Source: an uncultured Saprospiraceae bacterium (lineage in GTDB: Bacteria; Bacteroidota; Bacteroidia; Chitinophagales; Saprospiraceae). Taken from it: a DNA stretch of 64,000 nucleotides. The stretch spans positions 124,001 through 188,000 of the forward strand of contig CALLPN010000002.1 of the NCBI GenBank assembly GCA_938015435.1, read 5' to 3'. Under the pieces are notes generated by a model. That model was not told the origin of the DNA, ran no database searches, and was given only the letters and a program-made list of their open reading frames with translations. Below are positions 54,566 to 62,941 of the stretch, in pieces (within the stretch, counting starts at the first letter, position 1; each line of letters begins with the position of its first letter). A program made the position numbers and the translations under genes.

Positions 54566-57500
54566 ATGAGTTACGAATACTCCGAAGATGGACTAATAGA
54601 AAAAGCGACACAAGATGTACTAGAGGAGCTAGGATGGAAAGTGGTGACCGCATGGCCCAGTGAAACCTTTGGCCCTGATAGTCAGCTAGGTAGAGAAGAG
54701 AAGTCAGAAGTACTCCTATACCGAGACATCAAAAATGCGATACATAGATATAACGATGATATACCTGAGGTCGCCATACAGCAGGCGATAGATATACTGA
54801 GTGCTCGAGTAGCTGGACAAGATCCTGGACGTGTCAATAAAGATAAATACCAACTGCTCAAGCATGGAGTGCCTGTAAATTACACTGATGGCAAAGGCAA
54901 TCTGGTACAGAAGAAGCTTAAAATATTTGACTATCGAGAGGCTCGCAATAATGATTTTTTAGCGGTACGTCAGTTAGAGATCGCAGGTGATATGTATCTG
55001 CGTCGACCAGATGTAATCTGTTATGTCAACGGTATACCACTTGTCTTTATAGAGCTCAAAAACCATAATATAGGATTGATCAATGCCTACCTCGATAATC
55101 TCAAAGACTATAAGGATACGATCCCCCAAGTGTTTGACCATAATGCATTTGTGATACTCAGCAATGGTCGTGAGGCTAGAGTCGGTACTGCGTATGCACC
55201 TTACAAATACTTCCTCGAATGGAAACGTATAGAAGAAGATGATGAGCCAGAGGTAGAACTCGATGCGATGCTACGAGGTACTTGCGATCCGGTTAAGCTT
55301 ATGGATATATTTGAAAACTTTCTACTCTACGATGATACTGGCGGAGCCGTAAATAAACTGATGGCCAAAAACCATCAATACATCGGTGTGAATAAAGTAC
55401 TAGATTCTGTAGAACATATAGATGAGCTGGAAGGAAAGCTAGGTGTGTTTTGGCATACGCAAGGCAGTGGAAAATCTTACTCGATGGTATTTCTTTGTGA
55501 GAAGATCCATCGAAAAATGGGTGGTTCATATACCTTTTTGATCGTAGTAGATCGTACGGAGTTAGAAAATCAGATCTATGATACATTCTCAGGAGTAGGT
55601 GCGGTCAATAGTAAGCAAGTCGTAGCTGGAAAGAAAAAAGGAATCTCTGGTAGAGAGCATCTCCGAGATTTGCTAGCAGATAATCATCGCTATGTATTTT
55701 CATTGATCCATAAATTTTCTATAGATCCATCTGTAGAGTCAGAATACCCCCTGATTACTGATCGTAAAAATGTAATCGTCATCTCAGATGAAGCGCATAG
55801 AACACAGTCAGGAATATACGCACAAAACATGCGTTACTACGGATTGCCTAATGCGTCTTACCTTGGATTTACAGGAACACCTATTATCAAAGAGGAAGAA
55901 GAGTTGACCAAAAATATATTTGGAGACTATGTATCGGTTTATGATTTTAAGCGAGCGATAGAAGATGATGCTACCCTACCCTTACGATATATCAATAAAG
56001 GCGAAAAGCTAAAAATACAAAATCCAGACATCGATGATAAGATGGCGGAGATCATCGAAAGCGCAGATCTGGATGAAGATCAAAGACAGAAGCTAGCGTA
56101 TAATTTCAAAAAAGATTACGTCATACTCACTTCCAAAGCAAGGTTGGATGCTATAGCTAAAGATCTAGTCTGGCACTTTAATGATAGAGGTTATCAAGGT
56201 AAAGCTATGTATGTAGCATTAGACAAACCTACAGCGGTAAAGATGTATGATTTAATTCAGCATTACTGGCCACAATATGTAGCAGAATTAGAACAAAGAA
56301 TTAAAGATGCAAAAGATCCACATGAAGAAATACTGCTTCAGAAAAAACTAGAAAAAGTGAAAGCTACGGAAATATGTGTCGTAGTGAGTAGTGAGCAAAA
56401 TGAAGTAGATAAATTTCGAAAACTAGGACTCAATATAGAGACACATAGAAAGAAACATGCAGAGCGAGATCTAGAAAAAGAATTTAAAAATGAGGACCAT
56501 CCATTTAGATTGGCGATCGTATGTGCGATGTGGATTACAGGATTCGATGCGCCCTGTGTGTCTACTGTCTATCTAGACAAACCGATCAAAGGACATACGC
56601 TCATGCAGACTATAGCCAGAGCGAATAGAATATATGACGATGAAAAGGAGAATGGTCTTATTGTAGATTATGGAAATGTATATCGTCAGCTGGAAAAGGC
56701 GTTTAGCATATATGGAGAAGGAGGTAAAGGTGGTGGCAAGAAAAGCGATCGTCCAGTTGAGCAATTAGAAGCTATAGGGGCAGAGCTTTTTGAATCTATC
56801 AAAGCGCTGATGTTATACTTAGAGGAATTAAAATTTGACCTCCGAGATCTGATGGAAGCTAAACCTATGAAAAAAATCGCAAGGCTTAATGATGCCATCA
56901 ATGCGATCTGTCTCAACGAAGCTTCACGTACTCAGTTTGGCATTATGGCTAGGCAAGTATTTAAGAAGTATAAGGCACTCTTTCCAGAGCCGCAAGCCAA
57001 GCGCTATACACGCAAGTATAATGCGATCAATGCGATTTACAACCAACTGAATGAAAAGGTAAAATCTGCAGATATTACTGAGATCATAGCCCAACTTCAA
57101 TACGCAGTAGATGATCATATAGAAGTACAAACTGATATAGTGAAAGAAGGAAATGGAGCAGTAGATCTTTCGAAATTAGATTTTGTCAAATTGAAAGAAA
57201 TGTTTGCTAAGGCTCCAAGAAAAAACAAACTCACCTACGACTTGCAGCAAGCTGTAGATCAAAAGCTAGAGCAGATGCTGAGAGAAAATCCATTGCGTAT
57301 GGAATTCTATGAACGCTACCAAGAGATCATCAAGGAGTATAATGATGGCAAAACTACGGAAGCTACTCAAGGTGCATTTGATGGATTGGTCAATCTCGTT
57401 AAAGATCTTACTGTAGAAGAACATAGAGCGATCAAAGAAAATCTAGGCAATCAAGAAGTACTCGCTATATACGATCTACTTGTATCAGGTAAAAAGCTAT

Positions 57501-57763
57501 CTGCAGCAGAGATCAAAGAAGTAAAACGTATCGCCAAGCAAACACTAAATACTCTCAAATCGGAGAAACTAAAAGTCAAACTCTGGAGAGAAAGTCAACA
57601 AGTGAAAGCTCAGGTAAAGTCCACTATTTATAACAACTTACTTTATCTTCCTCAAGATTCATATGACGATCTAGATGTAGGTGAGCGAACCGCAGTAATC
57701 TATCAACACATCTATGCTAACTATCCAGATGGTGGGGTGAGTGTGTATGGTGGAGTTGCGTAA
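54566..57763 (+). CDS. hsdR: type I restriction endonuclease, R subunit
   Basis: 1065 residues, usual length for HsdR. The N-terminal PD-(D/E)XK nuclease has D149 and E163-K165 (RPDVICYVNG; VFIELKN). The SF2 translocase has Walker A GSGKS (300-304), DEAH box DEAHRT (408-413), SYLGFTGTPI (motif III) and a C-terminal motif VI-like TIARANRIY. The C-terminal helical domain (about 750-1060) contacts HsdM. All motors and nuclease residues are intact, so restriction should be active. It lies 14 bp after the Fic gene and about 2.5 kb from hsdS, so its transcription depends on the cargo genes or an internal promoter. Confidence 0.96.
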   Translation: MSYEYSEDGLIEKATQDVLEELGWKVVTAWPSETFGPDSQLGREEKSEVLLYRDIKNAIHRYNDDIPEVAIQQAIDILSARVAGQDPGRVNKDKYQLLKHGVPVNYTDGKGNLVQKKLKIFDYREARNNDFLAVRQLEIAGDMYLRRPDVICYVNGIPLVFIELKNHNIGLINAYLDNLKDYKDTIPQVFDHNAFVILSNGREARVGTAYAPYKYFLEWKRIEEDDEPEVELDAMLRGTCDPVKLMDIFENFLLYDDTGGAVNKLMAKNHQYIGVNKVLDSVEHIDELEGKLGVFWHTQGSGKSYSMVFLCEKIHRKMGGSYTFLIVVDRTELENQIYDTFSGVGAVNSKQVVAGKKKGISGREHLRDLLADNHRYVFSLIHKFSIDPSVESEYPLITDRKNVIVISDEAHRTQSGIYAQNMRYYGLPNASYLGFTGTPIIKEEEELTKNIFGDYVSVYDFKRAIEDDATLPLRYINKGEKLKIQNPDIDDKMAEIIESADLDEDQRQKLAYNFKKDYVILTSKARLDAIAKDLVWHFNDRGYQGKAMYVALDKPTAVKMYDLIQHYWPQYVAELEQRIKDAKDPHEEILLQKKLEKVKATEICVVVSSEQNEVDKFRKLGLNIETHRKKHAERDLEKEFKNEDHPFRLAIVCAMWITGFDAPCVSTVYLDKPIKGHTLMQTIARANRIYDDEKENGLIVDYGNVYRQLEKAFSIYGEGGKGGGKKSDRPVEQLEAIGAELFESIKALMLYLEELKFDLRDLMEAKPMKKIARLNDAINAICLNEASRTQFGIMARQVFKKYKALFPEPQAKRYTRKYNAINAIYNQLNEKVKSADITEIIAQLQYAVDDHIEVQTDIVKEGNGAVDLSKLDFVKLKEMFAKAPRKNKLTYDLQQAVDQKLEQMLRENPLRMEFYERYQEIIKEYNDGKTTEATQGAFDGLVNLVKDLTVEEHRAIKENLGNQEVLAIYDLLVSGKKLSAAEIKEVKRIAKQTLNTLKSEKLKVKLWRESQQVKAQVKSTIYNNLLYLPQDSYDDLDVGERTAVIYQHIYANYPDGGVSVYGGVA

Positions 57764-57852
57764 GGCAGTGAAAAAAATATCATGAAAATAGAAATACAAA
57801 TTTGATGTCATTTGGGTATACCTAAAGACTGGTGCAGTAAGTAGATCTGGAC

Positions 57853-58302
57853 TTAATACTCCACAAATATCTTACTTCGCCCCTTATGCATTCTAAAGTC
57901 TTTAGTCTCACCAACTAAGTCTATCTGAATAATATTAGAATGGTCTTCTACATCTATTAAACAGGTGTTTTTGATTTCAATAATTTGAATTTTTTTCGGC
58001 ATATTTTCGAAAGACCCTATTGCTTTAACGTGATCCATCTCAAAAGAAAATTTATCAATTGTATAGGTGACTCTTTCATTATCTACAGCGACAGAAAAAT
58101 TCTTAGTAAAATATAATTCTAATTTTTCTCTATTAACCTCAGAGAAGGAAACACCCAACTCACTACTAAGATCTTCCGCATCGATAGACACATATAGCTG
58201 AGTCTTACCTTCTACTTCGTAGATCTTAAACATAGCAATAGCTGCATCATGAGTTGGCGCTGTATAACATAAAAAACTGAATAGTATTAATATGATCTTC
58301 AT
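57853..58302 (-). CDS. small secreted protein, DUF6702-like
   Basis: 149 residues. A short signal peptide (about 1-16) precedes a beta-rich domain that starts HDAAIAMFKIYEVEGKTQLYV and ends MHKGRSKIFVEY. The spacing and the HxxxxxxxxI opening resemble DUF6702 proteins of Bacteroidota. The function is unknown. It begins 19 bp after the sulfatase fusion gene in the same direction and could be its downstream partner. Confidence 0.55.
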   Translation of the reverse strand: MKIILILFSFLCYTAPTHDAAIAMFKIYEVEGKTQLYVSIDAEDLSSELGVSFSEVNREKLELYFTKNFSVAVDNERVTYTIDKFSFEMDHVKAIGSFENMPKKIQIIEIKNTCLIDVEDHSNIIQIDLVGETKDFRMHKGRSKIFVEY

Positions 58303-58321
58303 ATGGGTCGCTTCAACTTTA

Positions 58322-61081
58322 TTACTGCTTCTTAAGATTTGTAATTCCTTTGATAGACATCGTTCCAGTATTCTGTATCAATGAATTAGGATTTGCATTA
58401 GCCACATTAGAATCTACAGTGACATTATTTAATGTGATACTTCCTGCATTGTTGATAGCTGACCCATCTGCTGATGTTCCACTAATCAATAACATATTTT
58501 CAAGGAAGAGTTCTCCACCAGCAGCAATATTAAATATTGGACCACCGCCTAATACTTTAATGGCAATCGTATTATTTTGATAAGGTGAAATGTATACTAC
58601 TTTATTAATCGTAATAGAAGAATTCAGAACTATAGTATCTGTTGCTATTCCGCTATCGACGAATACCGTTTCACCACTAGCAATACAAGCAATAGCATCT
58701 CGTAACGAGCTCACTCCTGCATTAGATATATTACTAACTATCTCAGTACATAATGGTGCATCTCCGTCACAATCTTCATCTATCGTATTACCAAATATCT
58801 CTTGTGCTAATGGATTAATCAATGCATCTGTATCATCACAATCATAGGCAGCAAGGAAGCCATCATCATCCGCATCTACTCCTGTAAGCTTCGTTGCATT
58901 ATTTTTAAAATCTGGACTCGGCGTACCTAACAAGCATCTCGAAATCTGTGGGAATGTTGCCGTAATTACATAAAAGTAATCGAATGTCGTCTCACCTTCT
59001 GCTGTAGCCAAAGTAATATCTGCATGCATACCATTACACTCATCCAATTCACCTTTACCACATATATATTCATAATCGTTAGTATACTTTCCACTATACG
59101 GCCCACAAGGAGCGCCAATACCGTTTCCTGTACGCAGGCCACTTCTTAATTGAAAACCTGGCAATAATTCTTTAATGTTACCATCTGCATCTGGACCAAA
59201 TCTATATAAAATCGGAAAACCATCTGCAGCCCATCCAATATGTATTGGCTCAGTTGGAGGTATAATAGCAGTAGTGATTCCAGGTATAATTGTTTCTAGA
59301 TATTGAAACATATTTCCATGGTAGTGATATCCTTGAGGACCAGTATGTGCAGAGGCACAATCCAATGACACTACTCCCATTCCACTACCCTGATTATTAG
59401 TCGCTTCGAATACCCAATCCCAATTGTACTGACCTGTGTTAGTGTTTTCAAATATAAATGGAGCCGCTGGTGCAGGTGCAAATATCACCCCATTTTTAGC
59501 CACACCAAAATACCGATCTGGACGACCATTTGGCTTTAGCAATATAGATGTATCTGCCGCAAAAGAAGGGTTTAAAGCAATACCAAAATCATAGTATGTT
59601 TCTGCAGGAACATTGTTAGGGTTATAGCAATATTCATGATTAGGAAAATCATTAGTATAAATATGTCTCTCTCCACTCTCTACAAATTCATAATATACAC
59701 TTGGACTTAACGGAATCTCACAACAACCAATATTACCCGTACTTGTACTATTATCCCCTGTACAATTGTCATTGCAATCGTCCAAAGTAGTCTCTGTACC
59801 ATTTTGTATTCCATCATTACAAGACCAACCAGCTCTTATGACTGTCGCTTCATCTTCGAGAGCAGTAAGTACAGTTTGTTGTGCTGTAGTAAGTGAGGTA
59901 ATTAAATTAGTTTGTTCTTGTAGATCAGCTATCAGATCATAAAACTGTTGATTCCCGTTTTCATCTTCAATAAGTTTATACTGGCTATTTCTGATCGCCC
60001 AACTTTCTACATTATTACTTTCATAATCTGTATATAGAAATTCTCTATCGATCATATCCACGCAACTAAAACTAGGCTTGAGGCTAAGACTGTTATTGAT
60101 TCCACCTGACAATTGATTACCCGTCAACTCCAATACAGTAGCATATACATCGGCAACATGCGTTAGTCCTTCTTCTTCTTCATTGATTCTGCTGACGCCT
60201 TTTCCAGAGACAATCATAGGTACACGTATACCACCTTCGTAAAGAGATCCTTTGGCATGATCACTATCAAAATATTGTACCACTTGAGCAGGCGTACCAT
60301 TATCTCCAATAAATATAATTATCGTGTTCGCTAATGTTTCTTCATCCAAAGAGCCAATTAGTCTTCCTATTTCGTGATCCATAGCTTCTATCGCTGCTAT
60401 ATACTTATTGAGCTGCCCTGCAGTACTCGTAGTTGAGTAAAGTCCAGCCGGTGGTGTATGAAAAGGAGTATGTGGAGCTACATGAGCCATCCATAGAATC
60501 CAAGGTTGATTTTGATTCCCTACCCAATCGATCGCTGAATCAGTAAGGTGGGTAGTAACATATTCATTCACTGTAGAAAGCGTTCCGTTGGTTACCTTAT
60601 TCCAACTATAATAATCCGATACTGCTCCAGTAAAAAGTCCTTCATAGTGATCTACATTATGTTGGCTTGGGTGCGTATAATCTACCGGAGACGAAATATG
60701 CCATTTTCCAATAACTGCACTTGAATAAGCATCATTGGTCAGTTGATCTATCATAGAAAAAACAGAAACGTCAGCTACATCAAGATTACCAGGAACAGAA
60801 AGTGCACCAGTCTTAATACCATTTTTACCACTCATGATCGATGCCCTCGTTGGCGTACAAGTAGGTGCCGACCATGTATTTTTATAAGTAACTCCATGTT
60901 CTCGTAAAGAATCAATCGTAGGAGTACTAGGCATGGTACCATTGGTCTGATATCCATTAGTAACGTCTACACCCATATCGTCAGCAATGACTAAAAGAAT
61001 ATTCGGCTGAGCTTGTTGGCTATAAGAGATATGAACACTAAATAATGTACTTAGGAGGATCGTCCAAGTAAGTTTTGACAT
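58322..61081 (-). CDS. sulfatase fused to YHYH, MopE-like and beta-helix regions
   Basis: 919 residues from the ATG at 61081; the open frame extends to 61144 but only the later ATG gives a signal peptide (ending ISYSQQ). Sulfatase domain about 25-415: metal residues D34-D35, formylglycine motif CTPTR (75-79, Cys75) and GDNGT (259-263), all intact. A YHYH domain is at about 455-720 (GPQGYHYHG, 581-589). MopE-like metal-binding repeats at 735-773 (DADDDGFLAAYDCDD). A repeated beta-rich tail resembling polymorphic beta-helix proteins spans 780-919 (SNISNAGVSSLRDAIAC). It should cleave sulfate esters outside the inner membrane. No T9SS tail is seen. An anaerobic sulfatase-maturing gene is not in the window. 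Confidence 0.85.
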   Translation of the reverse strand: MSKLTWTILLSTLFSVHISYSQQAQPNILLVIADDMGVDVTNGYQTNGTMPSTPTIDSLREHGVTYKNTWSAPTCTPTRASIMSGKNGIKTGALSVPGNLDVADVSVFSMIDQLTNDAYSSAVIGKWHISSPVDYTHPSQHNVDHYEGLFTGAVSDYYSWNKVTNGTLSTVNEYVTTHLTDSAIDWVGNQNQPWILWMAHVAPHTPFHTPPAGLYSTTSTAGQLNKYIAAIEAMDHEIGRLIGSLDEETLANTIIIFIGDNGTPAQVVQYFDSDHAKGSLYEGGIRVPMIVSGKGVSRINEEEEGLTHVADVYATVLELTGNQLSGGINNSLSLKPSFSCVDMIDREFLYTDYESNNVESWAIRNSQYKLIEDENGNQQFYDLIADLQEQTNLITSLTTAQQTVLTALEDEATVIRAGWSCNDGIQNGTETTLDDCNDNCTGDNSTSTGNIGCCEIPLSPSVYYEFVESGERHIYTNDFPNHEYCYNPNNVPAETYYDFGIALNPSFAADTSILLKPNGRPDRYFGVAKNGVIFAPAPAAPFIFENTNTGQYNWDWVFEATNNQGSGMGVVSLDCASAHTGPQGYHYHGNMFQYLETIIPGITTAIIPPTEPIHIGWAADGFPILYRFGPDADGNIKELLPGFQLRSGLRTGNGIGAPCGPYSGKYTNDYEYICGKGELDECNGMHADITLATAEGETTFDYFYVITATFPQISRCLLGTPSPDFKNNATKLTGVDADDDGFLAAYDCDDTDALINPLAQEIFGNTIDEDCDGDAPLCTEIVSNISNAGVSSLRDAIACIASGETVFVDSGIATDTIVLNSSITINKVVYISPYQNNTIAIKVLGGGPIFNIAAGGELFLENMLLISGTSADGSAINNAGSITLNNVTVDSNVANANPNSLIQNTGTMSIKGITNLKKQ

Positions 61082-61212
61082 ATGATTTTTTTGATATTTC
61101 GTTTTCTTAGACCACAGAAAACGTCGATGGTTTAATTTCAGCACAAAATATAGAAATTAAACTATTTGGAATCAAAATATCTATCCCCTAACTATTAACT
61201 ACCGTTTCGAAA

Positions 61213-62901
61213 TTAAAGTTTTAAAAATTCCACGCCACTTACTCCATAAGCTTGCACTTCAAATTTAGTGATTCGATTACCATTAGACTTAAATCTAATG
61301 CTTGTCATTTGGGGGGTCATCGAATTAAATACATCTTTTACAACTGGTGTAAATGTTACATCTTCTTTACCGAGTGTCATAGCTACTAATGCACCATCTA
61401 CTTCCGCAACTCTATATATTGCTGACAGTTGAGCATTGTAATAAGTTCCTTCGTAACCTTCCATTTCATTCTTTTTATAATTTATTTTTTGATATAAGCG
61501 AAATGGCAATGGATCACTTCCAGAAGATACATAAGTATATTGCCTATCATTTCCCTTGCCACTAAATTGAAAAAATACTTTATCATCGCTCTCTACTATA
61601 GCTTGAAATCTGTTATTTCCTAAATACAATAACTGAAGTTCCGAACTAGGATTTCTGTAAACAAGGGTATCATCTTTGACATCAATCTGTCTTGCAAATC
61701 CTCCCTTCTCATGATAGTAATCTCCAATCCAATAGCTAAGTTTTGCTGAAGTTGTAGGCGTAGTAATTATCAGATTGGGATCCGTAGATTCTGGCTCTGT
61801 ATATCTTTTCTCCATATGAAGTGAAATAGAGTTCATAGCTGTAGATCCGTTGTAGGCATCGTTGTTTCCTATCGTAAAAGATACGATGTCTTCTTCTGGA
61901 AACTTAAACATCATAGCGCTATATCCACCGATCATTCCAAATTGCCAATCTTTGGGCAAGCCTCTTTCTGCATGACCAAAATACTGCCCAAGTCTCATTT
62001 CCCCCCATCCAGTGATATACGGATCTCCATCATCTGTCATGACGGACTCATCTAATCGGCGTACTCTTTTAGCTAAGGGTGTTGTATTGGTTTGACTAAA
62101 GTAAGAATACCAAACTATCATGTCCTCTACAGATGAATAAAGGTTAGTCGGTCCAGATATTCCTTGAAGTATTTCTTTGCGGTAATATTCACCTTCTCTC
62201 TCTTCATATGACTTAGCTACATTATCTAACAATTGATTGTTGTTTTCTACGAATAATGTATTTTTCATATTCAACGGAGTGAAAACTTTCTCCAAAGTAT
62301 AATCCTCAAAACTTTTCCCAGATACATTCGCTATGATTATAGACATTAACAAAGTTTCAGTATCAGAATTATTAACAGAAAAATCAGTACCTGGTTTATA
62401 GGCCAATTCATCTTGTAAAAAGACTATCGCTAAAGCATTCTCTTTAGTTAGATAATCAGATACCGAACCTCCAGACAACCTATGTATGAGCATAAAATCA
62501 TCTAGTCCAGAAGAATGATTCAACAGATGTTTCACTCTTATTCCCAAAAATTGTTTTGGGAAATCTGGAATGAATTTTTGAATGTCATCTTCCATTCCTA
62601 TGGTTCCTTCATCTACCATAGTCATCAATGCAAAAACGGTAAACTGTTTTGCCAGATCATCGATATGAAATTTGGTTTGTAGATTATTCTTAGATCCGGT
62701 TTCCAGATCGGCAATACCTGCGACATAAGAATGTACCAATTTACCCTCTTTGATAATGGCTCCACCAATACCAGGCACTGATCCAATTTTGTATTCTTTG
62801 ATTAAGTCATCCACGTGAGATTTTATCTCAACTTGAGATTGTCCACTTATTATGATTGTAGGAATAAGGATTGTTGTGATTATTATTAATATATATTTCA
62901 T
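61213..62901 (-). CDS. serine beta-lactamase-fold protein lacking the catalytic Ser and Tyr
   Basis: 562 residues. The signal peptide (about 1-20) is followed by a class C beta-lactamase/PBP4-like domain (about 25-375) and a C-terminal DUF3471-like beta domain. The family motif SxxK is DLAK (D82-K85), so the nucleophile Ser is Asp; the YxN motif is VNN (176-178), so the general-base Tyr is Val. The third motif is FGHAERG instead of HGG. Lys85 and Asn178 persist and the fold markers (HLLNHSSGLDDF, KPGTDFSVNNSDTETLL) are clear. Three changed catalytic positions point to a pseudo-enzyme, perhaps binding peptidoglycan or peptides. 41 bp after the DJ-1 fusion gene. Confidence 0.85.
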   Translation of the reverse strand: MKYILIIITTILIPTIIISGQSQVEIKSHVDDLIKEYKIGSVPGIGGAIIKEGKLVHSYVAGIADLETGSKNNLQTKFHIDDLAKQFTVFALMTMVDEGTIGMEDDIQKFIPDFPKQFLGIRVKHLLNHSSGLDDFMLIHRLSGGSVSDYLTKENALAIVFLQDELAYKPGTDFSVNNSDTETLLMSIIIANVSGKSFEDYTLEKVFTPLNMKNTLFVENNNQLLDNVAKSYEEREGEYYRKEILQGISGPTNLYSSVEDMIVWYSYFSQTNTTPLAKRVRRLDESVMTDDGDPYITGWGEMRLGQYFGHAERGLPKDWQFGMIGGYSAMMFKFPEEDIVSFTIGNNDAYNGSTAMNSISLHMEKRYTEPESTDPNLIITTPTTSAKLSYWIGDYYHEKGGFARQIDVKDDTLVYRNPSSELQLLYLGNNRFQAIVESDDKVFFQFSGKGNDRQYTYVSSGSDPLPFRLYQKINYKKNEMEGYEGTYYNAQLSAIYRVAEVDGALVAMTLGKEDVTFTPVVKDVFNSMTPQMTSIRFKSNGNRITKFEVQAYGVSGVEFLKL

Positions 62902-62941
62902 AGTAAATTTTGCTTTGAGGTAAATGAGAAATTCTAAAAAT

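Noticed and set aside
49075..57763. BREX or other large defence island
   Set aside because: Only hsdM, hsdS, hsdR, the Fic/HTH pair and a broken nuclease-like gene are present; no pglX, pglZ, brxC or similar motifs were seen.
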